Assembly: GCA_900541865.1 (NCBI GenBank)
Contig: UQLO01000005.1
Span: 32,325 to 96,324 of the forward strand
Direction: 5' to 3'
Length of the DNA stretch: 64,000 bases
Source of the DNA: an uncultured Porphyromonadaceae bacterium
GTDB lineage: Bacteria; Bacteroidota; Bacteroidia; Bacteroidales; Muribaculaceae
Below the pieces are notes generated by a model. That model was not told the origin of the DNA and made no database searches. It worked only from the letters and a program-made list of their open reading frames with translations. Each line of letters opens with the position of its first letter. Position 1 is the first letter of the stretch. Shown here one piece after another: positions 24,045 to 31,831 of the stretch. Position numbers and translations under genes: made by a program.

Positions 24045-25259
24045 CTATTTTTTTGAGGCGTGTGCGGCGATGCGTTCCAGTATTGCTGCCGCCACTTCGC
24101 TTTTGGGCATCAAAGGCAATTCGTCGGCAGCATCGCAAGTGATTATAGTCACCTTGTTGGTGTCGGTCCCGAATCCCGCGCCCTTGTCGGCCAGGGAGTT
24201 CATCACTATCATATCCAGCCCTTTGCGGCGCAGTTTGTCGCGGCCGTTTTCAAGGCCGTTTTCGGTCTCGAGGGCGAAGCCGGTCAGATATTGGCCGGGG
24301 CGGCGCAGGGCTGCCAGGGTAGCGGATATATCGGGATTGCGAACAAGTGCGATGGAGTCAACGTTGTCGCGCTCGCGCTTGATTTTGTGGGTGGCCGGAT
24401 GGGCCGGCGCGTAGTCCGCCACGGCGGCCGCGAAGATGGCGATGTCGGCATCGGCGAAGGCTGTCTGAGCGGCTTCGAGCATCTGGCGAGCGCTCTCTAC
24501 GTCGACGCGGCGTATGGCCGGGTTGTCGATGTGCTGCGCCGACGGGCCCGCAACCAGTGTTACCTCCGCTCCCATTGCCGCGGCCTGCTCGGCAAGGGCA
24601 AAGCCCATCTTCCCGGTGGAGAAGTTGCCGATAAAGCGCACCGGGTCAATGCGTTCGTAGGTGGGCCCGGCTGTAATAACAACTTTTTTGCCCTTAAGCG
24701 GCTGCCCTTGCGCGAAGTATCGCTCGAGGGCGGCAACGATGTTTTCAGGCTCTTCCATACGCCCCTTGCCGCTCAGGCCGCTGGCAAGCTCGCCGCTGGC
24801 GGCCTCTACCACGTGCACACCATCGGCGCGCAGTGTCTCCAGATTGCGCCGCGTGGTGGGGTGGAGCATCATGTCGAAGTCCATCGCCGGAGCAACAAAC
24901 ACCGGGGCGCGCGACGACAGGTAGCTCGTCACCAGCATATTGTCGGCAACCCCCGTGCCCATCTTGGCCAGTGTGCATGCCGTCGCCGGAGCTATTACCA
25001 TGGCGTCGGCCCAGAGGCCCAGGTCGACGTGAGAGTGCCACTCGCCGGTGTTGGCCGTAAAAAACTCGCTTATTACGGGCTTCTGGCTCAAGGTGGAAAA
25101 GGTCAGAGGACGCACAAACTCCAGGGCGGCCTTGGTGGCCACTACCTGAACTTCGGCACCGGCCTTCACCAGCAGCCGCAGCAGCGAAACGCTTTTGTAC
25201 ACCGCGATGCCTCCGGTGATGCCCAGCACTATGTGCTTGCCGGTCAGAACTCCGCTCAT
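24045..25259 (-). CDS. coaBC: Bifunctional phosphopantothenoylcysteine decarboxylase / phosphopantothenate-cysteine ligase
   Basis: A 404-residue cytosolic enzyme carrying two consecutive steps of coenzyme A synthesis. The N-terminal CoaC domain (1-185) is an FMN flavoprotein decarboxylase opening KHIVLGITGGIAVYKSVSLLR, with an APAMDFDMM block. The C-terminal CoaB domain (about 190-400) has VVITAGPTYERIDPVRFIGNFSTGKMG, a ligase signature, and KIKRE, followed by the catalytic-region TGFALETE. Length is standard. The ATG overlaps the stop of the upstream exonuclease gene by 4 bases. It is part of the dnaN-exonuclease-coaBC-porD-recN-rlmB operon. Confidence 0.97.
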   Translation of the reverse strand: MSGVLTGKHIVLGITGGIAVYKSVSLLRLLVKAGAEVQVVATKAALEFVRPLTFSTLSQKPVISEFFTANTGEWHSHVDLGLWADAMVIAPATACTLAKMGTGVADNMLVTSYLSSRAPVFVAPAMDFDMMLHPTTRRNLETLRADGVHVVEAASGELASGLSGKGRMEEPENIVAALERYFAQGQPLKGKKVVITAGPTYERIDPVRFIGNFSTGKMGFALAEQAAAMGAEVTLVAGPSAQHIDNPAIRRVDVESARQMLEAAQTAFADADIAIFAAAVADYAPAHPATHKIKRERDNVDSIALVRNPDISATLAALRRPGQYLTGFALETENGLENGRDKLRRKGLDMIVMNSLADKGAGFGTDTNKVTIITCDAADELPLMPKSEVAAAILERIAAHASKK

Positions 25260-26020
25260 TTGCGCAGGCGTTGTTTGATGCGTGTGAAGGCCTTCTTGGT
25301 GTTGTCGGCGAAGTCGCCGTTCATTATCCAGTTGTAGTAACCGGGGTCGGCGGACAGCACCTCCTCGGCCAGACGGCCTTTATACTTTCCGAAGTTCACC
25401 ACTTCGCGGTGCTGCTCATCGTAAATCAAACGACCCATTAGGTCGACGTTGCGGTTCTGCGAGGCGTAGTCCGACAGTCCCTCGATTTCGGTGGGCACAT
25501 CGTCGTACTTCTCCAGCTGGGCAAGCAGCACTTCCATTGTGGCGCGGGTGTCGGCCAGGGCCGAATGGGCGTCGTCGAGGTTCTTGCCGCAGTAGTAGCT
25601 GTAGGCAGCCGTCAGCGTGCGAGGCTCTTTCTTGTGGTAGATTGTCTGCACGTCGACGAAGCGTGCGCGCGAGATGTCGAAGTCGACCTGGGCGCGGGCA
25701 AATTCCTGGTCGAGAAGCGGTATGTCGAAGCGGTTGCTGTTGAATCCGGCTATGTCGCAGCCCGTCAGCAGTCGCGCCAGAGAGGCCGCTATCTGACGGA
25801 AGGTGGGTTCGGCGGCTACGTCCTCGTCGGTGATGTGGTGCACGGCGGTGGCTTCTTCCGGTATATGCATCTCCGGGTTGATGCGGCGTGTGCGCTCCAC
25901 TACGCTGCCGTCGGGCATGAGTTTTACAACGGAGATTTCGACGATGCGGTCGTGGTTTATGTTGGTGCCGGTGGTCTCCAAGTCGAAGAAGGCCAGAGGG
26001 CGGGTGAGCTTGAGCTTCAT
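25256..26020 (-). CDS. DnaQ-like 3'-5' exonuclease
   Basis: A 254-residue DEDD-family exonuclease. The ExoI motif is FFDLETTGTNINHDRIVEIS (residues about 12-31), ExoII is CDIAGFNSNRFDIPLL, and ExoIII is HSALADTRATMEVLL, giving the DEDDh set of the DNA polymerase III epsilon subunit family. A C-terminal extension (about 175-254) carries 'NFGKYKGR....VLS.DPGYYNWIMNGDF', a short module often found after such exonucleases in Bacteroidetes. It lies 19 bases downstream of dnaN, which fits a proofreading or replication-repair role together with the sliding clamp. Whether it is the main epsilon subunit cannot be told. Confidence 0.9.
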   Translation of the reverse strand: MKLKLTRPLAFFDLETTGTNINHDRIVEISVVKLMPDGSVVERTRRINPEMHIPEEATAVHHITDEDVAAEPTFRQIAASLARLLTGCDIAGFNSNRFDIPLLDQEFARAQVDFDISRARFVDVQTIYHKKEPRTLTAAYSYYCGKNLDDAHSALADTRATMEVLLAQLEKYDDVPTEIEGLSDYASQNRNVDLMGRLIYDEQHREVVNFGKYKGRLAEEVLSADPGYYNWIMNGDFADNTKKAFTRIKQRLRK

Positions 26021-26039
26021 TGGTCTGATTCTTCCTGAA

Positions 26040-27170
26040 TTAGAATTCGCCTACAGTCATCGGGGCCAGCAGCATCAGCAGCTCCGTGTTGTCGGCTTCT
26101 TCGCCGGGACGGAAAACGCCGGGACGTGCGGCATCGCCAAGGTTCACTATCACCTCTTCGCCCTTGAGGGTCGAAAGGATTTCGGCTATGCACGAGGCGC
26201 TGAAGCCGATGGTGAGCTCATTGCCGGAATAGGAGCAGGGCACCTGTTCGCGGGCCGAACTGCACAGCGCGGGGTCGTTGCTCTTGAGCAGCACGCTCTC
26301 CGAAGTGAGGCGGAATTTCTCCAGTCCGCCCTGTTCCTCGACGAAGAGGCCCACGCGACGCACAGCGTTGAGAAGCGCCACGCGGTCGATGGTCAGGATG
26401 TTGGTGTTGTTCTTGGGCAGTACGCGCATATAGTCAGGGTAGTTGCCGTTCAGGAAGGTGCACTCGAAGCTGAAGCCTTCGCTCTCGACGCGGGCGCTCC
26501 GCGAAGTCATGGTGAAGTTGAGCGACTCTTCCTTGGCGAATACGTTCTTGATCACGTTGGCCGGCTTGGTGGGGATGACGCACTTGCCCACAACGCCGGG
26601 TGCCGTGCGGCGGTCGATGTAGCGAACCAGTTTGCGGGTATCGGTGGCAACATAGGTCACGCTGTCGGGCTGGATGTCCATCAGCACACCCTGCATGATC
26701 ATGCGGTACTGGTCGGTGGAGGCGGCGAACATGGTGTTGTCCAGACCTTCGATGAACTGCGAAGTGGCCAGACTGAACGAGATGGTGTCGCCACCCTCGG
26801 CAAGTGCCTTGAACGCCGGATACTGGTCGGAGGGTATGCCCACGAAGGTATAGTTGCCGCTGGCATAGGAGAGGTTGACTTCGAGTGTCTCCTCGTTGAC
26901 CTTCACTTCGACACCCTGGTCGGGCAGTTCTTTCAGAAGATCCACCAGACGGCGGGCGCCAAGGCACAGGCTGCCGTTGCCCGACGACGATGCCACCTCA
27001 AGGCGGGCCGTCAGAGCGTTTTCCTCGTCGGAGCCGGTGAGGTAGAGCACGCCGTCCTCAAGGCGGAGCAGGAAATTGTCCAGTATGAGCAGGGAGTTCT
27101 TGCTGTTTATGACCTTGCTGACTGCGGAGGCGGCGTTGTAGAGCGTTTTGCTCGAGATGCTGAATTTCAT
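26040..27170 (-). CDS. dnaN: DNA polymerase III beta sliding clamp
   Basis: A 376-residue ring-clamp subunit that tethers the replicative polymerase to DNA. I chose the ATG at 27170 because MKFSISSKTLYNAASAVSKV matches the usual DnaN start. The frame stays open 28 codons further upstream, but that extension has no family character and overlaps the promoter's transcript leader. Three clamp folds are recognisable: about 1-120, 125-245 and 250-376. Features include LRLEDGVLYLTGSDEENAL, FSLATSQFIEGLDNTMFAAS (second domain start) and the C-terminal LLMLLAPM, where the partner-binding pocket lies. First gene of a six-gene operon. Confidence 0.96.
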   Translation of the reverse strand: MKFSISSKTLYNAASAVSKVINSKNSLLILDNFLLRLEDGVLYLTGSDEENALTARLEVASSSGNGSLCLGARRLVDLLKELPDQGVEVKVNEETLEVNLSYASGNYTFVGIPSDQYPAFKALAEGGDTISFSLATSQFIEGLDNTMFAASTDQYRMIMQGVLMDIQPDSVTYVATDTRKLVRYIDRRTAPGVVGKCVIPTKPANVIKNVFAKEESLNFTMTSRSARVESEGFSFECTFLNGNYPDYMRVLPKNNTNILTIDRVALLNAVRRVGLFVEEQGGLEKFRLTSESVLLKSNDPALCSSAREQVPCSYSGNELTIGFSASCIAEILSTLKGEEVIVNLGDAARPGVFRPGEEADNTELLMLLAPMTVGEF

Positions 27171-27258
27171 ATTGTATGTCGTGTTTTTTGTTTTTTCTTT
27201 TGATGAGGGCGCCGGAAGGGGCCGCAAAGACCGAATAAGAACATTCGGGTTCAATGTG

Positions 27259-27289
27259 CAAAAGTAATATTTTTTCCCCGCATTTGCAA
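27259..27289 (-). promoter_or_regulatory. Promoter of the dnaN operon
   Basis: On the minus strand the -7 box TACTTTTG (27266-27259) matches TAnnTTTG exactly, and a TTG (27289-27287) lies 20 bases upstream as the -33 element. This predicts a leader of about 85 bases before dnaN. It is back to back with the helicase promoter at 27338-27368. Confidence 0.7.
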
Positions 27290-27320
27290 GACCCTACAAA
27301 AAAAGCGCGCGCGTGGGAAT

Positions 27321-27340
27321 GCTTTTATTGGCTTTTATTG
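27321..27340 (+). repeat. Tandem 10-base duplication at the helicase -33 region
   Basis: GCTTTTATTG occurs twice in direct tandem. The second copy supplies the TTG of the helicase promoter's -33 element and the first gives a second, out-of-phase TTG. Confidence 0.8.
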
Positions 27341-27368
27341 GCATCTCGCGATTTATGTGCTATCTTTG
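27338..27368 (+). promoter_or_regulatory. Promoter of the DEAD-box helicase gene
   Basis: A TTG at 27338-27340, a 20-base spacer and a -7 box TATCTTTG at 27361-27368 fully match the Bacteroidetes promoter pattern. The predicted leader is about 80 bases and contains an inverted pair AAGATAT (27371-27377) / ATATCTT (27423-27429). Confidence 0.75.
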
Positions 27369-27455
27369 CAAAGATATGCGCCGGAGGTATTGGCTGCGAA
27401 CCTTAGTTAGACCCGTGCGTTTATATCTTAGACAAGTTCTAAAAACATAACTGAC

Positions 27456-29144
27456 ATGACATTCCAAGAATTAGGAGTTCGCGACGATCTTCTGCGCGGC
27501 ATTGCCGGGTTGGGCTTCGAAGTCCCCATGCCCGTGCAGGAAAAAGTTATTCCGCGCCTGCTCGAAGGCGACAGAGACCTCGTGGCTCTCGCTCAGACCG
27601 GTACCGGCAAAACGGCCGCTTTCGGTCTACCCATCATACAACGCATCGACACCTCCCGCAATGTGCCTCAGGCCCTTGTGCTCGCCCCTACCCGCGAGCT
27701 ATGCCTCCAGATTGCCGGAGACCTCGCCGACTTCGCCAAGTATGTTCCCGACCTTGAGATTCTTCCCGTCTACGGCGGCTCGAGCATCGAAAGTCAGATT
27801 CGCGCTCTCCGCAAGGGTGTGCAGATCATTGTGGCTACACCGGGACGACTCATTGACCTTATAAACCGAGGCGTCGTCAAACTCGACGACGTGCACACCG
27901 TGGTCCTCGACGAGGCCGACGAAATGCTCAACATGGGCTTCGTCGATTCCATCAACGATATTCTCGCACATGTGCCCGACGACCGAAAGATGCTGATGTT
28001 CAGCGCAACAATGCCCCCGGAGGTTGCTAAAATAGCCAAACGCTTCATGCGCGACCCCGAAGAAATCGTAATCGGAACGCGAAACGAGGGCGCCAAGAAC
28101 GTGCGGCACATTTACTACATGGTCAATGCGCGCGACAAATATCTGGCCCTAAAGCGAATCGCCGACAATAACCCCAATATCTACGCAATCATCTTCTGCC
28201 GCACCCGCCGCGACACCCAGGAGATTGCCGACAAGCTCATCTCCGACGGCTACAACGCCGACGCCCTCCACGGCGACCTCAGCCAGCAGCAGCGCGACAT
28301 CGTGATGCGCAAGTTCCGCGACCGCGTGATAACCCTACTGGTGGCTACCGACGTGGCCGCTCGAGGCCTCGACGTCGACGACCTCACACACGTGATAAAC
28401 TACGGTCTGCCCGACGATACGGCCGTCTACACCCACCGGTCGGGACGTACCGGCCGCGCAGGAAAGACGGGTGTGTCGGTGGCTATTATCCACTCACGCG
28501 AGAAGGGCAAACTCCGAGAGATCGAGCGCATTATCGGAAAGAAGTTCGAACGCCGCGAAGTGCCTACTCCCGAGCATATTATCGAAAAGCAGCTCTACAA
28601 CCTCGCCGACCGCCTCGAGCGCGTTGAGGTCAACGATGCCGAAATCGACAAATACATCCCCGGTGTGGCCAAGAAGCTTTCGTGGCTCTCGGCCGAAGAT
28701 CTCCTCAAGCGCGTTCTCTCCCTGGAATTCAACCGACTGCTGGCTTACTATAAGGACGCTCCCAAGCTCGACTTCATCGACGAGAAGCCGGCGAAGGCCG
28801 AACGTCGTGCCGGCCGCGACCACTCCGGCAAGCGCTCCGACCAGGAGAAAGACCGTCGAACCGCCGAGAAAGGTATGGAACGGCTCTACATCAACCTGGG
28901 CAAAGGCGATGGTTTCTACGCCGGAAACCTCATCGACATGCTCAACAAAAATGTCGGAGGTCAGCGCGTCGACGTGGGCCGAATAGACCTGATGCCCTCT
29001 TACTCGCTCTTCGACGTCAAGAAGGCCGACGCCCGTCGTGTGGTATCCGCCCTCAAGGGCTTGGAATTCTTCGGAAAGCGTGTTTTCAGCGAAGTGGCCG
29101 ACCCTGACCGCGACTACGCCGCTATCTCGAAAAAGAAAAAATGA
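27456..29144 (+). CDS. DEAD-box ATP-dependent RNA helicase with DbpA-type RNA-binding domain
   Basis: A 562-residue RNA helicase of the DeaD/CsdA type. Ordered motifs are: Q motif (VPMPVQEKVIP), Walker A AQTGTGKT, PTRELC, TPGR, DEAD (VLDEADEML), SAT (FSATMPP), then the second RecA domain with LHGDLSQQQRD, ATDVAARGLDV and HRSGRTGRAG. Residues about 470-555 fold as the DbpA RNA-binding domain (RLYINLGKGDGFYAGNLIDML...GRIDLMPSYSLFDV), which binds structured rRNA. A basic, charged linker (KAERRAGRDHSGKRSDQEKDRR) joins the two. Roles in ribosome assembly and cold adaptation are typical for the family. It is monocistronic, with its own promoter and a strong terminator. Confidence 0.95.
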   Translation: MTFQELGVRDDLLRGIAGLGFEVPMPVQEKVIPRLLEGDRDLVALAQTGTGKTAAFGLPIIQRIDTSRNVPQALVLAPTRELCLQIAGDLADFAKYVPDLEILPVYGGSSIESQIRALRKGVQIIVATPGRLIDLINRGVVKLDDVHTVVLDEADEMLNMGFVDSINDILAHVPDDRKMLMFSATMPPEVAKIAKRFMRDPEEIVIGTRNEGAKNVRHIYYMVNARDKYLALKRIADNNPNIYAIIFCRTRRDTQEIADKLISDGYNADALHGDLSQQQRDIVMRKFRDRVITLLVATDVAARGLDVDDLTHVINYGLPDDTAVYTHRSGRTGRAGKTGVSVAIIHSREKGKLREIERIIGKKFERREVPTPEHIIEKQLYNLADRLERVEVNDAEIDKYIPGVAKKLSWLSAEDLLKRVLSLEFNRLLAYYKDAPKLDFIDEKPAKAERRAGRDHSGKRSDQEKDRRTAEKGMERLYINLGKGDGFYAGNLIDMLNKNVGGQRVDVGRIDLMPSYSLFDVKKADARRVVSALKGLEFFGKRVFSEVADPDRDYAAISKKKK

Positions 29145-29158
29145 CAAAACTTGCATAA

Positions 29159-29197
29159 AAAGCGGCGCCCCGGGGAAATTCCTCGGGGCGCCGCTTT
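29159..29197. terminator. Bidirectional hairpin terminator
   Basis: A stem of about 16 base pairs (AAGCGGCGCCCCGGGGA paired with TCCTCGGGGCGCCGCTT) has a 3-base loop and contains one G-T pair. It sits in the 74-base gap between the convergent helicase (+) and rprY (-) genes. A-rich sequence before it gives a T-run for the minus-strand transcript. Confidence 0.88.
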
Positions 29198-29218
29198 GAA
29201 TAGGGTCGAAGAGGCGGA

Positions 29219-29920
29219 TTATTTCTCGGCCTCGGGGGCGATGAGCTTGTAGCCCTTGCCGTGGATGTTGATGATTTCGATGGAGGGATCGTCCTTGAGA
29301 TGCTTGCGCAGCTTGGTGATGTAGACGTCCATGCTGCGGGCGTTGAAGTAGTTGTCGTCGATCCAGATGGTCTTCAGGGCGTAGTTGCGTTCCAGAATTT
29401 CGTTGACGTGGGCGCAAAGAAGACTCAGCAGCTCGCTTTCCTTGGTGGTGAGCTTGGTGATTTTGTCGCCTATCATCAGCACCTGCTTCTGGGTGTCGAA
29501 GGTAAATTTGCCGATTTTGTACATAGTGATTTCGCGGCCCTTCTTGCCCTTTACGCGGCGAAGGATGGCCTCGATGCGGAATACCAGCTCCTCCATCGAG
29601 AAGGGCTTGGTGATGTAGTCGTCGGCTCCGATTTTGAAGCCCTCGAAGATATCGTCCTTCAGGCTCTTGGCCGTCAGGAAGATGATGGGCACTTCGGAGT
29701 TGACGTTGCGTATTTCGGTCGCAAGGGTGAAGCCGTCTTTTTTAGGCATCATCACGTCCAGAGCGCAGATGTCGTACTTGCCTTTGAGGAATGCTTTGTA
29801 GCCGGCCTCGCCGTCGGCGAAGAGGTCTGCGTTGTATCCCTTGGCCTGAAGGTACTCACGAAGGAGCATGCCAAGGTTTTCGTCGTCTTCGCACAGAAGA
29901 ATTCTCATACGGTCTTCCAT
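29219..29920 (-). CDS. rprY: OmpR/PhoB-type response regulator RprY
   Basis: A 233-residue two-component response regulator. The receiver domain (5-125) has the acidic pair EDD (11-13), phospho-acceptor Asp55 (CALDVMMPKKDG), the conserved Thr in FLTAKS and Lys in YITKPF. The winged-helix DNA-binding domain (about 135-228) ends with RSMDVYITKLRKHLKDDPSIEIINIHGKGYKL. The sequence and its partner kinase directly upstream fit RprY of Bacteroides fragilis and P. gingivalis, which is linked to stress and metabolism regulation. The gap to rprX is 5 bases. An alternative start at residue 5 (MRILLCED) is possible. Confidence 0.93.
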   Translation of the reverse strand: MEDRMRILLCEDDENLGMLLREYLQAKGYNADLFADGEAGYKAFLKGKYDICALDVMMPKKDGFTLATEIRNVNSEVPIIFLTAKSLKDDIFEGFKIGADDYITKPFSMEELVFRIEAILRRVKGKKGREITMYKIGKFTFDTQKQVLMIGDKITKLTTKESELLSLLCAHVNEILERNYALKTIWIDDNYFNARSMDVYITKLRKHLKDDPSIEIINIHGKGYKLIAPEAEK

Positions 29921-29925
29921 AGTGT

Positions 29926-31458
29926 TCAGTTTTTAGAGAGTGGGAGTATTATTATGAATTTTGTTCCGGTGTTGTATTCGCTCTCGACGCTTATGCTGCC
30001 GCCGAGATCGGTGATGATTTTGCGCACATAGGCCAGCCCCAGACCGAAGCCCTTGACGTCGTGGCGGTTGCCGGTCGACACGCGGTAGAATTTCTCGAAG
30101 ATTTTCTTCAGGTCGTCGCGACGTATGCCTATGCCGTTGTCGCTGATGGTGATTTCGAGCCGGTCTTCGTCGAGGTCGCGGCTGGCCACGGTGAGTTTGA
30201 GGTCGCGATCTTCGGAGCGATACTTTACGGCGTTGTCGAGCAGGTTGAATATCACGTTGGTGAAGTGCATCTCGTCGACTTCGACGATGGCATCCATGGC
30301 GTCCAGATCGGCCGATATGCTGCCGCCGTATTTCTCCACTTTGAGTTTGAAGGTGTTCACCACGTTGAATATAACCGTGTTGGCATCGACTTCTTCGAGT
30401 TTGAAGGTCGACTTCTGGCGGTCGAACATACTCATCTGGAGCACTTTCTCGACTTGGAATCGAAGGCGCTTGGTTTCGTCTGTGATCACGGTGGCTATCT
30501 GCTGAAGCATTGTCGGGCTCTTGCGCACGCTTTGGTCGTTGAGCATCTGCGCCGCAAGGCTGATCGACGAGATGGGCGTCTTGAACTCGTGCGTCATATT
30601 GTTGATGAAGTCGTTCTTCATCTCGGTGAGTTTCTTCTGGCGGAAGGCCATCACTATGGTATAGACGAATATCACAATCAGGATGAGTGTGAAGGCAAAG
30701 GCCGGCACCATGAACGATATGCTCGAGAAGATATAGTCCTTCTTGGTCGGAAAATACACCTTGAGATAGTTCGTAGGCCCGTTGGCGTCGTTAGGGAACA
30801 GGGGCTGCACGAACATATTGTCGCGGTCGGAAGGGCCGGCCTCGAAGTTGCGGCTTTTGTAGACGGCGGTGCCGTTGAAGTTCACCACGGCGAACTCGAA
30901 GGGTACGCGAAGCCCGAGCGTGTCAAGCTCTTCGCGCAGGTACGACGACACTAAGGCCGAGTCGGCGCGCTCGGAGATGGGGCGGCTGGCTGCTGTGCTG
31001 ACTATGTTGAGTATCACCTCGTCGAGCAAACCTTTCTGGTAGATATAGCGGTTGCGGTAGGCCTCCTGCGCGGTGCGGTAGTGGCGGGCAAGGCCGCCGG
31101 CGTTGGCGCGACGCAGCATGGAGATTTCGCCGGCCGCGCCTTTGATGGTGATGTCGGTCTCAAGGCCTGTTGAGGTTGTGAACGAGTACTTTATGCCGTC
31201 CTGGTCGGATACCGGTTGGTCGACGTAGGTGGCCAGTGTCGACGTCTGCACCTGCTGGAGGTCGTCTTCGAGGAAGTGGCGCGTTTCGTCCTGCTCGAGG
31301 CGCATCGCAACGGCCACCAGGCTCTGGCGGACGCCCTGCGAGAACTGCTCGTAGCGTATCTGAACGATGTTTTTCATATAGAAAATCTGTATGCACAGCA
31401 GTCCGATGAAGGTTAGGGCCATCACCACTGCCAGTATCCAGATAGTCGATTTCTTCAT
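29926..31458 (-). CDS. rprX: Sensor histidine kinase RprX
   Basis: A 510-residue membrane sensor kinase. Two membrane segments (about 7-28 and 247-271) bracket a periplasmic sensor domain of about 220 residues. The HisKA domain has phospho-acceptor His290 (NNMTHEFKTPISS). The HATPase domain shows the N box (NVIFNLLDNAVKY), G1 (ISDNGIGI), F box (IFEKFYRV) and G2 (GFGLGLAYVRKI). It phosphorylates RprY, encoded directly downstream. No HAMP domain is apparent between the second membrane segment and HisKA, as in other RprX proteins. Confidence 0.93.
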   Translation of the reverse strand: MKKSTIWILAVVMALTFIGLLCIQIFYMKNIVQIRYEQFSQGVRQSLVAVAMRLEQDETRHFLEDDLQQVQTSTLATYVDQPVSDQDGIKYSFTTSTGLETDITIKGAAGEISMLRRANAGGLARHYRTAQEAYRNRYIYQKGLLDEVILNIVSTAASRPISERADSALVSSYLREELDTLGLRVPFEFAVVNFNGTAVYKSRNFEAGPSDRDNMFVQPLFPNDANGPTNYLKVYFPTKKDYIFSSISFMVPAFAFTLILIVIFVYTIVMAFRQKKLTEMKNDFINNMTHEFKTPISSISLAAQMLNDQSVRKSPTMLQQIATVITDETKRLRFQVEKVLQMSMFDRQKSTFKLEEVDANTVIFNVVNTFKLKVEKYGGSISADLDAMDAIVEVDEMHFTNVIFNLLDNAVKYRSEDRDLKLTVASRDLDEDRLEITISDNGIGIRRDDLKKIFEKFYRVSTGNRHDVKGFGLGLAYVRKIITDLGGSISVESEYNTGTKFIIILPLSKN

Positions 31459-31565
31459 TGTTTCGTTTAACCTATGTTATGTTAACGCATTAAGTTTAGG
31501 AAATGTTCCTTATTTTTAACGTTGGAGGCATTTATTAAATTGTGCCCGGTTTTAACATTTCGCGT

Positions 31566-31596
31566 CAAAATTAACAAATAAATGTGAAGCAACAAA
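31566..31596 (-). promoter_or_regulatory. Promoter of rprX-rprY
   Basis: On the minus strand the -7 box TAATTTTG (31573-31566) matches TAnnTTTG, and CTTTG (31596-31592) lies at the right spacing of about 19 bases. The predicted leader is about 100 bases, AT-rich, and without a clear structure. Confidence 0.65.
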
Positions 31597-31627
31597 GCGC
31601 ATCCCCGTTTTTTTTTCGGGAATGCGC
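31597..31627 (-). terminator. Hairpin terminator after the topB operon
   Basis: Arms GCGCATCCCCG and CGGGAATGCGC (one mismatch) flank a T-rich loop. It lies 50 bases downstream of the small FeoB-associated gene on the minus strand. The downstream T-run is imperfect. Confidence 0.6.
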
Positions 31628-31675
31628 CGTTTTTAGACGAATAGGCCGGTTTTACCGACGAATTTCAGCTTAATT

Positions 31676-31831
31676 CTATGTATGTCTTTGCTTTTTGCGC
31701 TTTTTCTTGGCGCAGGTGGAGGCGAGGTCGCAGCCCGCGCACGGGTCACGTCGCAGCTTGCGCGCCAGACCCGCAACGGCAAGCGCCACAACGGCTCCCA
31801 CGGCTATCCACTGCCACACTGCGCCGCTCAT
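31676..31831 (-). CDS. FeoB-associated Cys-rich membrane protein (51 residues)
   Basis: A short frame: ATG at 31831-31829, TAG stop at 31678-31676. It encodes an N-terminal membrane segment (residues 5-22, VWQWIAVGAVVALAVAGL), a basic patch, three Cys at 31, 34 and 40 (CAGCDLASTC) and a Lys-rich tail. This matches the layout of the FeoB-associated Cys-rich membrane protein family (single pass, then CxxC....C), which usually sits beside the ferrous-iron transporter feoB. No feoB is in the window. The ATG overlaps the topB stop by 4 bases (ATGA), so it is translated with topB. Function at a distance from feoB is unknown. Confidence 0.8.
   Translation of the reverse strand: MSGAVWQWIAVGAVVALAVAGLARKLRRDPCAGCDLASTCAKKKRKKQRHT

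Noticed and set aside
23112..27170. Replication-origin signals near dnaN
   Set aside because: No dnaA gene, DnaA-box cluster or AT-rich unwinding region was seen; dnaN is in an ordinary operon here.
27171..27254. 28-codon extension upstream of dnaN
   Set aside because: It includes no DnaN-like sequence, while MKFSISS at 27170 is the normal family start.
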